A DNA stretch of 64,000 nt from Siphonodentalium dalli (lineage: Eukaryota > Mollusca > Scaphopoda > Gadilida > Siphonodentaliidae). The stretch spans positions 63,328,025-63,392,024 of the forward strand of contig CP136068.1 in assembly GCA_032622095.1 (NCBI GenBank). Direction: 5' to 3'. Both the position numbers and the translations under genes were made by a program. Below are positions 1-13,361 of this stretch, one piece after another (position 1 is the first letter of the stretch; the number at the start of each line of letters is the position of its first letter). The notes below the pieces were generated by a model that had not been told where the DNA came from, did no database searches, and saw nothing but the letters and a program-made list of their open reading frames with translations.

Positions 1-727
1 GATTTTTAGTCACTATTAAGTTTGACTTTGTACATTCAACGATGCCCGTTTATGTAGTCGAATCTCAGTACAGTCAAAATACACATCGTTTAAAGTCGAA
101 GTTTTCTATTTGGTTACAAAATTAATGTCAGATAAAACTGCTCCTTCAAATCTAACTTCCCTATGTCTGATTTCTTGACACATTATACATATGATAAACG
201 ATGAGTAGAATCGTTTGGAACAAGACACTTGTATACTGCATCGAAACGATAATTACTGAATCCGGTATAATATTGTAGAAGATGGATTTCTTTGAGATGT
301 TGTCTACCGAAAATAACGGTGGTGAGTTGTTTGCATCATTGTTCTGTTTTGTTGTCCCTCTTTGAAACGAAAGATATTTTAGCAAACTATATCATTTAAA
401 AATCCAAAATATATATAAACTATATCAACCTACCTTTAATTTGAACAAACATTTGTATTCCTTGTAATCCTGTCGATATTGAAATTTTCGTGACTTCTGT
501 TAAACGTTATGACTATCACTATTAGAAGATGCATATGCACACCTAGGCATCTTTGAAATATCGGAAAGGAGTTATATTATTGTGTTAAACAATGTTTTAA
601 AATGAGCTTAAATGCATCATCGGGAAGCTCTTTTGTTTAGGAAGGGGCTGGCCTTGAACTTTGTTTGCCGTAATGCGATTGGTTAGTTATCGCTGTCTGT
701 CAATAATCTGAGATTCATCAATTGCCA
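1..727 (+). repeat. dispersed repeat, copy 1 (inverted partner at 23179-23815)
   Basis: This stretch matches the reverse complement of 23179-23815 over almost its whole length. Shared landmarks include TAGTCACTATTAA near the left edge, TTGAAGGAGC / GCTCCTTCAA near 145, and CAATAATCTGAGATTCATCAATT near 700. Similarity stops abruptly just after ATTCATCAATT. The copy may continue beyond the left edge of the window. No convincing reading frame is present; the 74-residue minus-strand ORF inside it looks like chance. Confidence 0.8.
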
Positions 728-2050
728 CAATCATGTAGCAGTCAGATATCAGGGATGTGTTGATAGCCTGTCTACTGGTCAAATAGATCATAATATTTCC
801 AGATATGTCAGGATATGTGGTTATAATATTTCCAGATGTGATGTTAAGTCTTAAATTTTTTTAACATTAATAAGACTTGAGTATAACAACCTCTTATTAT
901 TACAATTTTTTTGGTATTAATTATGTCGATATCTTAAAATTTCTTTCAATGAATGTAAAACACATTGGGGAAATTATTTGTCGACCTACCAACTCTGTTT
1001 CCTGTTTAGATAAAACAAATTTTGTTTGTTTATTCCAGCCTATACACTGACCTACAGGTATATATACGACCCGAACCTCTTGACAAACTTATCAGTTAAA
1101 CCTGGTTAAACAACATAATAAAAAACTCGCCTTATTCAATGAATGAATCTTGAAAGTGGTCGAATCACCACAACTTATAACTATCGAATAACAGATCAAT
1201 GATGTGCTCTGCATGTATGCCGTGCATATGCACTTCTGATTAAGTAGTCCTGATGTATATGATGCTGGTATAGGCCAAACCGATGCTGTTAAGAAATTGT
1301 ACCACCAGTATTTATTTTCCATTTTCATGGCCTTGAATAATCGGCTAATATATATGCAACATAAATTTTCATGAATATTTCATGCAGGCATTAGATCCTT
1401 CTCGAATCGCTTGTATTTCCCGAACACCGGAAATCATCTTTTTGCACATTTTGGACATCCTGGGTGTCTTTTTGCACATTTGAGAGATCCTGGGTGTCTT
1501 TTTGCTCAAAACTATGCGACAAAGGCCAATTCAGCCCAACTTATATCTGCAGCAGCTCGCACAAACAATAGAACAAGTCTCACTCTAAATGCCTGGCCGA
1601 TTTTTGAGGATCAAAATAGGTCTATAAATACGTGAAATATTTTACGGAAATTCATTTGCCGCAGAAATACTCATTCAAGTAATTTAGTTTAGAACAATCC
1701 GGTCTATGAAACAATAAAGAACATTCATTGTTAATTTCTAACTAAATACTTACTGGCTAGTAGTTCCCTTGGGAAATATTTAGATAATAAGTTCACCAAA
1801 CATCCATGTTTGTTGAATATATATTATCTAAACAAAATTCCAAACAAGAATAGGAATCCTTCTGCACTTGTAATTAACATCTGCATGCCGTCTGCTTATA
1901 TTTCAGGAAGATTGCACCCAGATAAATAATACACCATCAATTTAGAATACATTTAGTAAAGGACTATGACTAGAATCCCATTTGTGATCTTTGGTGAAAT
2001 TGTTTTTATGTTTGAATGTTTATTTGCACATTTACGTACATGGCCAATAC
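728..2050. other. no gene seen; one short tandem repeat
   Basis: I see no coding signal in this AT-rich stretch. At about 1440-1507 a 30-bp unit containing CCTGGGTGTCTTTTTGC is repeated twice with a degenerate third copy. Confidence 0.6.
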
Positions 2051-2092
2051 CACACTGGAGATCCGTGAACTCGATTACCGGTTACGCGAACT
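2051..2092 (+). repeat. left arm of a distant inverted pair (partner 10621-10662)
   Basis: CACACTGGAGATCCGTGAAC followed by TC-ATTAC occurs here, and its reverse complement lies at 10621-10662. About 40 bp match with a few differences. The arms are 8.6 kb apart and enclose the 2255-6948 element and a GTCCGTCC element, so they could be the ends of an older, larger transposon. Confidence 0.5.
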
Positions 2093-2254
2093 AAGTACAA
2101 CGGTCATTTGTTGACATTTTCACGTCGAAGTTACTGCACAAAATCGATGAGTATTAAACAAAACAATGATGTTGTCCATATCAGATTAATTAAAAAAGGT
2201 GCGAGAATTAACCATCTATGAGAACAAGTAATCCATTACCGAAACAATGTCTTA

Positions 2255-5200
2255 GGGGTCATCTCAAAACTACTATCGGGATCCCGATAGATATCCCGAT
2301 AGGATTCCGATAACTCAAAACTATCTTCTAAATTTCCCGATAGATTCCGATAGAGCGGTCACCATTTCCCGATAATATTCCGATACCGCATCTAAATATT
2401 CCGATAACGCGCTGATTTCCCGAAAATTTCCCGAAAACTTTCCGAAAGTAACGTAGCGTATTACCAACTTTCCGATAGTTTACCCATTTATATCAAGAAC
2501 AATTAGGCCTATGTCTGTTTTGATAATCGGCGAATCGAGCATGTTTGTTTATGTTTCCGGTTCTATTTGTTGTCATTACTTTTGGATTCGTCCACAGCCT
2601 CCTTCGTAAGCATATTTTTATTGGGGTGGAAGCTTGTTTAAAAGAATTAAAACTCTACACGTTTCAAGTTTTGATTCCAAATTATTAAATTGTCCATTGG
2701 ATTCTTTTTGTATATTATTCATACAGCACATATCTCCTAGAAACGCTCTGAAGGAAACATAAAAAGAAATGGTTTCATACAGGTAGTATCCCTTCAACAC
2801 TAGCAATAGACTGTTCCAAAGTGAACGTGATACAAAATTTAAATATATATTTGATAAAACTCTTTTGGCCCTAGAAATGTTCTCAAATAAAACTGTCATT
2901 TGATTTGATTTTTTCCCTCATTCATCACAAGATCATATGAATAATATTTTATTTTAATACACTGAGTGAGCAATTTTGAGAATTAAATAAAGTTTTGATC
3001 GAAAAGTTCGACAACATTTTCGATTTTCTCTTCAGTTACACGTCCCAACATCACGCCAATTCAGCCCAATATTGTTGGCACGGGGATTGCCTGGATTAGT
3101 ACCCAAATAAATTGTGTTGTTAAAGCGCATTGGCAAATACATAATCTTGAGTATATTCTCCACACTATAATCGAAAAATACAAAGGAATGGACCCATGAT
3201 TCAATCTAAATTGTTTATTTAAAAAACACTCCCGCTAAGAAACCCCCACTGATGACGTGCGCAAAAAATATGTACCTACTGTAAACACGTGTTGTTGGAA
3301 ATTGGGGCGCACAATGGGGACTCATTTTATCATGGCTATATCTATTACCCATTCGGTAATTCATAAATGACATTCATTGAAAATTCAAACAGAATATATC
3401 TTAGATTTAGTATTAGTATCAATTGACCATTTATCGAATGTTGTCATTGAACTTATTGATCAGCTGATGACGATGAAAAAATCTAGGAACCTTGTCGACG
3501 TCATAGCAGCAATGATAAAATACTGTAGCACAAATTTAATGTGCATCGGCCGTTTTGTTCTCTCGTTTGATTAATAACATTATTATTCTGCGCGCATTGA
3601 CAATTACATTATCTTGAGTATATTCTCCACAATGTAATCTAAAAATACAAAGGAATGGACACACGATTCAATCCAAATGGTTTATTTAAAAAACACTCCC
3701 GCCAAAAAAGATCAAGAAACGCCCACTGATAACGAGCGCAGAAATTTTTACCTGCGAAAACGTGGTGTTGGAATGTGGGGCGCACAATGGGGACTGTCAT
3801 CTATCATGCCTACAACTATAATAGCCATTCGGTAATAAATAAATGACATTCATTGCAAATTCAAACATAATATATCTTAGATTTAATGTTAGTATCAATT
3901 GACCATTTATCGAGTGTTTCCATTGAACTTATTGATCAGCTGATGACGATGAAAACACATCGGAACCTTGCCGACGTCAGCGCAACAATAATAAAATACT
4001 GAAAAGCACAAATGTGCATCGATCGGCCGTTTTGTTCTCTTGTTTGATTAATAAAATTATTATTCTCCGCGCATTAACACTGCCAAATACTCAAGTAAAT
4101 TGGCCATATCATGATGTGAAAAATCAAAGAAATAACATTGTATAACATTAGTTACTTTTATTTGAACACAAGAGTTCACGAGACAAACGCGGCTATTTTT
4201 AAATTGAAAGTGCGCAAATCAATTCCGATTAGTGCTGCATTACCACGAATTACTTATCGGAACTGTCTTGTCATTTTATATTGAATATGATTGTTCAAAA
4301 TTTCACTAAGAGAAAGCACTTTCTCGATCGTAAGATACAATGTAGGCACGAAAGAATTGTTTAATTTATTAATTGCACAAGATATGTGCGGTGCGAATGT
4401 CAAGGTCAAAAACCGGTGCGTTGTAAATTGAAGTAAACAAAAAAAACACGTGCGTTGTAATCGATGGCACAATGTTGACTAGTTTGGACTAATAATGCAG
4501 TTAATTGTAACTGAATTTACACGTAACTATCCAAGAGTTGATAGGCCACTTGATGATTTATTTTATGTTTCATTTCACCACGTAGCCATGGCTTAAAACA
4601 TTAATAAATCACCCAATTTCGTGATATGGTTTTCCGACAGAGAAATTGAAACTGAAAGTCACATTGATCTGTTGATAAAACAAAACTTACCTTTCGTTTG
4701 TTTATTACATTTATTGTTATAAAATATAAATATAAAACCTACTAAATATTCACCATACTATCATGCTTGGGGAGGGGGATTCACAACTCTGAATTTTTTT
4801 TTACTCCCAGTCCCCATCCATACAGATGAACATAATTTCATAAATCAGGAGCCACATAACATTTAGTAATAATACATGTTTTTCCCCAAAAACTTTGACG
4901 TCACCTGAAAGTTCTGTTGGCTGGAGGTAATATTACTGTTGGGTAAAGGGTTAATATCGAAAGTAAACTAAATAAAAGTTAGCAAGACATCTTTTTGAAA
5001 GAAAAAAATGACGAAATATAGGAGCAGGCCTACTACAAATAAATCGCATCGTGTTACCTTGACCTTGATGATGCAATCGTGAAAGTCGACACTGTCAACA
5101 TAATTAGGCTATGTTCAACTTATCGAAATAATCAATGCAGCATTATAATTAGTAGTAGGCCTAATTACAGAAAAGGAAATTAATGTAGAATATGAAAAGC

Positions 5201-6948
5201 AGCCCATGCACACATTTAATTGCCAGTTAAATGTTATGATTACTTCGCGTATTTATAACCTTTGCACTGCAGATTTGCATGGAATTTTCCATTCATATTT
5301 TCACACGCTCTTTATTTACCATATTACGATTCATGAAAAAGTATGGAATATTACTGCTAAATGTTGCTAAAACTTTACATGTACATCAGGACACCCCCCC
5401 CCCCAATATGTCATGTTTCGAATTTCTATAGCCTACGCTTGACTAAAGGGTAGAGAACCGAGTAGATATTCATGGCGTGCATGATCGATATACCCCCCCC
5501 CCCGAAACTGCATGACCATGCAGAATGTAGGCATAACAGCAAAATTTCCTGCTTAGGCTAAAGTTAATTAAACCCACTGTGGATATATTTTTTTCTACGG
5601 CTGTCTACTGGCGAGATTTGTTGTTTCCATGCATGTGCCGGTAAACAAAAATGCAATTGCCATGATTGCGTTATAAAGCACATCAAATGCTGCATGGACA
5701 TCGCACATATTCCAATATAAATTTCGCCTAGGCTATGTATATTCGGAATATAGGCCTACGTGTACACAGGCCCGATATTTTTTTTAAGCTTGAGTTGTCC
5801 CATGTTTGAAATTGTTTTATAAATCCGTTCACTGTGTGAAATCTTCGAGACGTATTACTCTGCAATGCCACGTGTGTTGTTCCCAGAAACGTAAATATTG
5901 ATGACCCCAATTCCGGGAATCGGGCTAAAAATAGAACATACGACATCTCGTGTTAAGACTGCACTCGATTGTGCATGCATTAATTGTGTCGTCGGCGATT
6001 CGCGATTAAATACAAATCTTTTACATTTGCCATAATATATCTATTTCTTTATTTCCTCCATATTTAAAAGTCGGATGTATTTAAACATATTACAAACACA
6101 ATTAAGCTTTGAAGATAGTAGCCGCAACGCCGAAATAAATCTTAGAATTTAATCAATTGATGGATCTGTTCTATTTTTAGAATGTGAAAGTAGCCGCTTG
6201 CATTAAGGCCTACTATACATATTTGGGTGTGACCCCAATTCCTGGAATAGCGCTAAATATAGAATTTACGTAATCTCATATGAATACTGCCCAGAGATCT
6301 GCCAATTTATTTCCAAATTACACGATTAATTGTGAATTATGTGGTCGCAAATAAATACAAATCTCTTGCATTGACTATTCACCGCTTGGACTTTATAAAT
6401 CTCCAAAACTATAGTAGGGGAGCAGCGCCGATTAGGCGTGGTATCTCTATATGTGTGGAACGACTGTATACATATTTGGGCATGGTCCCGATTTTGCAGA
6501 TTTCCCGGTGTGTGTGGGGTATTTATATTGTAGCCACCCCTGATCATCCCTGTACAATAGCTCTACGACTTGACCCCCCCCCCCCCCCCCCCCGATAGCC
6601 TACTGTAGAAAACTATTAGGTCTATACCGATGATTTTAGAAAGCTATTAAATCAATAAGAAAGCTTAATAGATCTATGAAACATAAAATCCCGATAAAAG
6701 TCGGAGTAATCATGATACAGAACATTTCCGACGCGGTGTTGTTTCGCGATAGTTTCCCCGATGACGTTATTCCGAAAAGAAACTAAACTCCGAAAGAATC
6801 CCGATAGACTCATTTCCCGATAAACGTTGCGTCATTTCCCGATAATTTCCCGATAAACGTTGCGTCATTTCCCGATAATTTCCCGATAACTATCGGTATC
6901 CTATCGGGAAATCTATCGGGATCCCGATAGTAGTTTTGAGATGACCCC
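2255..6948. mobile_element. 4.7-kb inverted-repeat DNA element with TTA duplications (PIF/Harbinger-like)
   Basis: Both ends begin GGGGTCATCTCAAAACTAC followed by TATCGGGATCCCGATAG, in opposite orientation, giving terminal inverted repeats of about 60 bp. The trinucleotide TTA flanks the element directly on both sides (2252-2254 and 6949-6951). A 3-bp TTA/TAA duplication is the hallmark of PIF/Harbinger elements. Inside the ends lie many copies of TTCCCGATA; near the right end a 32-33-bp unit containing AACGTTGCGTCATTTCCCG is tandemly repeated. I find no transposase, so this looks non-autonomous or heavily decayed. The family assignment rests on the duplication only. Confidence 0.75.
3141..4090 (+). 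repeat. tandem duplication, period 467 bp, inside the 2255-6948 element
   Basis: The block starting CTTGAGTATATTCTCCACA at about 3145 is repeated from about 3612 with roughly 85-90% similarity by eye, including the shared CACTCCCGC, GGGGCGCACAATGGGGACT and ATTGATCAGCTGATGACGATG landmarks. The second copy ends near 4085, where a partial third start (AAATACTCAAG) is visible. It is non-coding. Confidence 0.8.
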
Positions 6949-7521
6949 TTAATCGTGTCACAAAAGAGATTTGTATACCTTATTTCTTGAATAATTTCCA
7001 TGTTTACGATTTCAATCGTTTAGTGAGACCCTGTCAGTCGTTCTCTGAGTGTATGTCATTTGTCTCCAAATAAGCTAGCATCTCAGCATACTTATATGTT
7101 GAACCCAGAAGTTATAACAAGATGAAAGGCATGTATACAGTATGCATTTTGAAATCCAGTATTATTTCTGCAAGAACTCGTACAGCGGTTTCGAACACCA
7201 CGCACTTAGGTTAAGCAAACATGTTTAATAACACGCACACCGGTTTTCAATATTAGAAAAAAATATTAGCTCCTCCATAAAATGGGCGACAAAGAGTATA
7301 CCTAAGGGTTTTCAGTAACATAATTTATACAATAACTAAATTGTTGGCTAATTAATCTGAATTAATACACATAGGCTATTATGGAACCAACGCGTATGTT
7401 TGTGTCCGCGTATAACACGTAGGCTACAGCAAGAAATAAGACAGGCGCCTACGTTCCGCGCTGTATCCGTGCTATGGTATACGAGTGCTATGCTATATAT
7501 ATAAGTTGTGCATATACTTTT

Positions 7522-8225
7522 TATACGCCCTTTTTGAAAAAAGGTCGTATTATGTTATCAGTCCGTCCGTCCGTCGCACCGTCCGTCCGTTAACATTTTT
7601 GGTTTCCGATCGATAACTCCAGTTTGGATTATTTGATCTGAACCAAAATTGGTACGTGCATTTCCCAGCTAAAGATACAGCCCAAGTTCGAATATGGGTT
7701 CCGTCCAATTATTTTTACATGAGTTACGGCCCTTTTTCGACTTAGAATTTTACCGTCTGTTAACATTTTTGGTTTCCGACCGATAACTCCAGTTTGGATT
7801 ATTTGATCTGAACCAAAATTGGTATGTGCATTTCCCAGCTAAAGATACAGCCCAAGTTCGAATATGGGTTCCGTCCAATTATTTTTACATGAGTTACGGC
7901 CCTTTTTCAACTTAGAATTTGACCAATTTCATAACATTTTGGTTTCCGACCGATAACAGTTTTTATTATTTGAGCTGAACCAAAGCTGGTATGTGTATTT
8001 CCCAGCTAAAACTACACGCCAAGTTTGAATATAGATTCTTTCTAATTATTTTTACATGAGTTATGGCCATTTTTCGACTTAGAATTTGACCACATTTTGG
8101 CATTGAAATTAGGGGTATATCAGATTTTATTTAAATGCAAGCTCAAAGTATTATCTTATTTTGCGATAGTACAATTCGAAATGGCTAAAGGGCGTATTTT
8201 GCCACGCCCTAGCGATGCTCTTGTT
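7522..8225 (+). mobile_element. GTCCGTCC hairpin-headed element, family 1
   Basis: The element opens with an imperfect hairpin (TATACGCCCTTTTT, short loop, AAAAAAGGTCGTA), followed by a GTCCGTCC tract. Then come three tandem 170-bp units (starts near 7601, 7771 and 7941), each holding GGTTTCCGA-CGATAAC and ending GAGTTA-GGCC-TTTTTC-ACTTAGAATTT. Near the 3' end AAAGGGCGTA repeats the 3' arm of the opening hairpin, followed by a second small hairpin (GGGCGT...ACGCCC) and the terminus GCTCTTGTTT. Similar elements are common in mollusc genomes, to my knowledge. No protein is encoded. Confidence 0.7.
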
Positions 8226-9621
8226 TGTCCAATTATAATAGTATTGGATTCACAGAGATGATATTTCAGATCAAAGACTGAGTGTGGTATAATCACGGGA
8301 AGGATGCAGAATAATGATCCAAAATATCACAAGTTGGTTTTGGCTGTTCATTTGGGGAAATAAAACTGTGTGCATAATACAGTTATCTTCTTGTTCGTGC
8401 ATTTGTAACAATTCGCTGACCTTACAAAATAGAACGATTCTTCTCTTTATACAGATAGATGAATACCGAACCATGCATACATGACGTTATTGTCCGACTA
8501 ATTTAGATAGCTTACGATCAGCGATCGACCACACGTGTAATAATCACCCGGACACAACGTTGTGTTACTTGCCTATTCAGGCTTATATTTTGGAGAAGAA
8601 AATGTTACAATTGTGATAACTATATATGATGTGATGTCGTGTTACAGTCGGGGTGATATTAGACCCCGAAGCCACTACAAATAGTTTTCGCGACTGGCTC
8701 AACCGATTTCGTGGTTGGTTAACTAGCTTAGCCGGCTCAGTCTCGACATTCGTGGCTGATGAAATATGGCAGCTCAGCCAGCTGAGACGTTATCAATCAG
8801 CGTACTTTCGTTTCCGAAATATTCCTAATCCCCAGTACTGACCCCGTTTGTATTAGCGTTTGTGGTGAACCCGTGGAATTCCAGACCACACGTAATCTTT
8901 TGATGTTGGGTTGTAGTTGTAGTTTCCCATCTAATCGGTATAAGTTACATTGGGACTTCTGTCGACTTCAGACTGCTATCATCACTGGCATCTTGCATCA
9001 TTGCATGATCAATCCAATAGTAATGATATATATTATTTCAAACTATTTTCTATTCTCTTCTACAGGTTATGTGCAAATATTGACAAATGCCAGCGATGTC
9101 TGAGACTGGGTCGTGTCGATATAAACAATTTATACTTTAACCCTTGCAATACCGAATGGATGCACCCATTCAGTTGTATGAAAGCATGCATTGGGATAGT
9201 CTATTCCACATTAAGGGGCCGGTGTTGTGATAATATAACAACCATGGCGTGTCCATGCATGTATGCCAATATTAGGCAATGCGGTTTAGTTCTTTGCTAT
9301 TCACAGTGCAGTTGAGCTTGACATATAAGCCCATGCACACGGCTCAGCCGTTTTACAATTCCGGCGGCGGAGATTTTTTTTATGTGGCTGGCATTAGAGA
9401 TAATATGGCTGGCGGCGGCTTGTGGTCAATATGGCTGGCAGCGGTGGCGTGCGATGGAGGCTTCAGGCTCTAGGTGATATAGTGCATTCGAGCAAAAAAA
9501 AAATCCGCGCCACGTGAAATATTTTGCACTCTCAGTAACTCGGCACAGCAAAGTTATCCCCAGTACTACCAATAGCCGACCGCACCTCCCAAGGGGGTCC
9601 GAGCGAGATGGGGCATGCATT
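8226..9621. other. no gene seen
   Basis: The open frames here (for example 8950-9315) lack recognisable domains, splice context or biased codon use. I see no clear repeat structure apart from weak GGCTGGC-type repeats at 9380-9440. Confidence 0.5.
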
Positions 9622-9747
9622 ATCGTGCAGAATAGGTCTGTATGTACCAAAGTTCCAACCCCAAGTTAGGGGTTAACAGTTCCGTTTCCACTCAAGTTAT
9701 TGCCTTGGGGATTGGAACGTTGGTACATACAGGTCTATTATGCACGA
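9622..9747. repeat. large imperfect hairpin
   Basis: Arms at 9622-9665 and 9704-9747 are near-perfect reverse complements; the first contains TCTGTATGTACCAAAGTTCC and the second GGAACGTTGGTACATACAGG. The loop is about 38 bp. It could be a fold-back miniature element or an inverted duplication. Confidence 0.8.
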
Positions 9748-11509
9748 TGGCTTTTAGTAGGACCCGTTATCTCCTAATTTATAACTTGTATTGTAATTGG
9801 GTTAAACTTTGTCATAGTTTCAGATTTGAATAACAACAAGGAATGGGTTATTAAACACCGAGTGATCGAACGAATGTGACAGGCATATGAATTATTATTT
9901 TTTATATACCTTACGAGTTTTGAATGTCGTAAAGATACATCTTACTTGAGCCGTAATTCATAACGATTTTGATATTAATCATAAAATCTTCTAGATTCAA
10001 ATGCGGGTCGCCTTATGTACAGCAGTATTCGAAACACAAATTATATTTAATGTAATCTGCATGCTATATAACAACAATAGTCGGTTGGTGGCGAGCTATA
10101 ATTCATGCAATATGTGTTATAGATCTTGTTTCAACTAACATGGACCAATGAGCCATCAAATTTCGTCAGCAGGATTTACTTTCCAAAACATTACATCGGA
10201 AGGTTAACCTATGCGCGTGGTATCGAAAACCGTTGTGCGTGGTTTAAACCATTTATGAGTAACCGTTGTACAAGTTCATTCCGATCTTCAACTCTTGAGT
10301 TGATTATGACGGGATTTCGTCGGTGCCCCACTTTCACGCGTAAAGATGGGCATGTGAATATCGAGGAGGATGTTTTTGCTGTACAATATGGGTGGCAGTT
10401 ATTATCCAGGTCAACAGACGACTGTGAAGTTCCATTGAACAAGAAAATATACTTGAGTCGCAGGAATATTTTTCATTTAATCAGCCCATATACAACCAAA
10501 TTTGATTAAACCCTGGAGTTTTGACGATCCTACAATAGAACCATTTTTTGAATTATGGCACATTTCATGGGTATATTTCATAAAGATTACACTTATCGTC
10601 CGTCATCCTGAACCGTTGTTCGAGTTCTTAACCCGTAATTGAGTTCACGGATCTCCAGTGTGAATACTGCATTCTGTAAAATCAAATTTTTAAGGAATTG
10701 GAAGGGCGGGAGCCCATTAATGGCATATTTCATTGCTCCAATGGTCATTTAACATGACAACATAAAGTCATAAGTCTCAACCAGTTCAAAAAACATCAGA
10801 AACTGATCTCAAAGATATTAGTGAAAAAACGTCAAATTGGATGTGGATACAAATGCGGACATCCATGGTATCACTTAGACATTCTATAGTGTCTATATAT
10901 CCTTTTAATGTAGCCAGTAGATTTTATACAAAATAAATACCCCTAAATCTCTAATGTTCGAAATGCCAAGGTCAATTTGAAGGTCAAGGGGTCACCAAAA
11001 TCATGGAATCAGCTAACTGGTTGATGTGGACCACATACCAAACCAACCCTGAAAGTTTCATGCTTTAATCCAAAAGTAAACGATTTTGCGTTAAGTTACT
11101 CCACTAGAACAGAACAGTCAGATTGTAATTTCAGAAAATAGTTAACCATGTATTTCATTGGGTTTTTTGCCATAACAAACTGGTGTAGAAAATATAAAGA
11201 ACATTATTAAACCTGCCACATTGTGTCTCTTGTGAGATGCAAGGATTATTTTCACTCAATTAGTGTCCAAATCTCACCCAAGGTGATGCATTGTATTTGC
11301 ATTGGTATACAGATTGGTATTTGCATAACTTTCATTTTTTGCTCATGAAACATCTTTTATTATGATAAAGGATATTTTGGTCCTTTTTATCAAATCAAGT
11401 AAAGTTATTTTGTAAAATTCCTTGTCTAAAATAAATTTTATGTACAATATTCTCTCTCCCTCTCCCCAATTATATATATACAATTCAGTGTTGGAAATCA
11501 GCAATGTGT
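9748..11509. other. no gene seen; holds the right arm of the 8.6-kb inverted pair
   Basis: A 127-residue open frame at 10126-10509 resembles no family and overlaps an equally open frame on the other strand. The inverted-pair arm at 10621-10662 (see 2051-2092) is the only structure I can support. Confidence 0.5.
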
Positions 11510-11513
11510 TTAA

Positions 11514-11747
11514 CCCTTTGAGTGCCAGGTCAATTTTTGTATCAACCCATTTTCCCTGTGCCAATGCATTCTCTTATATATGCTAGTCGACCATAGGTCG
11601 CCTCGCATATATAAGAGAATGCATTGGCCTAACAATTTTTTTTTTTTTTACAATTTTTTACAATTTTAATAATTTATTCTTTTATACTTTAACAGACTTA
11701 TTTTGTAGGTTTAGGGCCGATGAGGTCGGCCCCTGGCACTCAAAGGG
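11514..11747. mobile_element. 234-bp piggyBac-like MITE with TTAA duplications
   Basis: The ends CCCTTTGAGTGCCAG and CTGGCACTCAAAGGG are perfect inverted repeats and are flanked on both sides by TTAA (11510-11513 and 11748-11751). TTAA duplication plus CCC termini is the piggyBac signature. Inside is a perfect palindrome with 23-bp arms at 11561-11583 and 11605-11627. No coding capacity. It sits 34 bp upstream of the LRR exon, within the presumed intron. Confidence 0.85.
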
Positions 11748-11785
11748 TTAAAGGTAAATTTCAAACATGTTTTTTTGTTTTGCAG

Positions 11786-11909
11786 AACATTGCCATGGAT
11801 ATTGGTTTGGTGCCCCTAGCACAGGGTTGTCCCAGACTTAAGCACCTCAACATATCTGGCATCCACCTTCATCAATCAAAAACCACAGAAATCATATCAG
11901 CATTCAAGG
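11786..11909 (+). CDS. internal exon of a leucine-rich-repeat protein
   Basis: A 124-nt exon is bounded by a good acceptor (TTTTTTTGTTTTGCAG, ending 11785) and a GT donor (CAAGG/GTAGGT). The translation contains DIGLVPLAQGCPRLKHLNIS, the pattern of a cysteine-type leucine-rich repeat as in F-box/LRR (FBXL) or AMN1-like proteins: a short helix with Leu positions, then G-C-P-x-L-x-x-L-x-[IL]-S-G. Such repeats form the substrate-binding solenoid of ubiquitin-ligase adaptors, but one repeat cannot identify the gene. The 124-nt length changes phase between its two introns. I see no neighbouring exon in the window. This is the only good candidate for an exon of a resident host gene. Confidence 0.6.
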
Positions 11910-13361
11910 GTAGGTCGTTATATAATTTAAGAAAAACTAGGATTTAATGTGACTTACTACATGTATGCACATTGTGTATGTATCCACCTAGTTTATGAAC
12001 TGGAAGTGATCCCAAACATGGCTGATGTATATTAAGACATGATGCACAATATAGTTCTCTACTTATAATATTAATAGTTGTAATACTACCCATCACATCC
12101 TCTCGTCAATTTAGTTTTATCTTGATTCATGAATTTTAACCCCCCTCTGAGTTCTGTGGAATTTGCCAAAAGTCTGAACCCTCCCGAAGCCTGCTCTCCA
12201 TTGGGCAGGTTGCTTTGCAGTCAAACTTTGTGGGCGATCCGACAATACACCGACGGACCTGTCCCTGCATTAAAGATGGATTATCTCTTTAAATAACAAA
12301 TTTGAAAGAGTTGCGTGGGTCAAAGTAATAACTATGAATTGAATACCCCTGTCCGGAAAGGCTTCTATCAATTAATATCAATTTTATTTCGAATATTTTA
12401 TTATGAAATGAGATGATTAATTGGGACACTTTACATGTCTAGTCTATTTTTAGAACAGACAATTCAGGCAATATCATATAGCAATAGGTAGCATTAGGTT
12501 GTTACTATAGCTAACTACCGAACGTCAAATGTCCCAGATTGATTGATTGCATTGTTTTATTCCATAGTTATAAGCGATAAAGAGTATAATTAACGTTTAT
12601 TTGTGAAACAATTACACAATAAAATTTCTGGTCTCTGTTAACAGTAACCACTATTGTTCGTTAGCAAAACAACCACAACTTTTTTGACCAGAAAATATTC
12701 GAAATAAAATCAATATTAATCGATATAGTCGGGCAGCTAGGTACACTCCTTTGGACCCCCCCACAGGACTCCTCCAGACCGATTTTGTTATGTACCTGGA
12801 CACCTCTAGAGTAGAATTCTGGATGTTAACAAGAAATCAACCTGGCCGCATATGACGTAATCCAAGAATATTCCATGAGGGTCGGAAAATTTCGCGATTT
12901 TACCCTATGTCTATTGATATGACGATTGTGGTAAAAATAATTGAGATATGACATTGCAATGAATTGCATTTTGTTCCTTATATATTTCTACGTCAACTGA
13001 TATTAAATTTGTAAATCAAAATCCAAGATGGCCGCCAGAATATGGCTCAGAATTTGAAAAATTTGAACTTTATGATGTTTATATGACCGCAAGTAATCCT
13101 TCAATATCATCTGACAAAAAGATCTGCAAACGACAACTCGGGGAGAAAAACAAAATGGCCGCCAGTGCGATCACCCGCAACAGTCGATACATTTCGCGAT
13201 ATTACCCTATGTCTAGTTATATGAAGATTGTGGGTAAACCATTCGCTGTATTACATTGGAATCACACGTGGTGCATTCCTCATACTTTTCTGCATATTTT
13301 GGATGCAAAGACCCAAAATCGCCACTATGATATGCCTCAATATAGAGAAGATGCCTGTTTT
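11910..13361. other. no gene seen; degraded dispersed repeat
   Basis: About 12780-12860 resembles 14145-14230 (both hold TATGTACCTGG and GATGTTAACA/AATGTTAACA, then GGC-GCA-ATGAC), and 12890-12915 resembles 13195-13215 (TTTCGCGAT-TTACCCTATGTCTA). An old dispersed repeat therefore lies on both sides of, and was split by, the element at 13362-14135. No coding signal was found. Confidence 0.5.

Noticed and set aside
10126-10509. 127-residue plus-strand open frame
   Set aside because: No domain, no splice or promoter context, and the opposite strand is equally open; judged chance.
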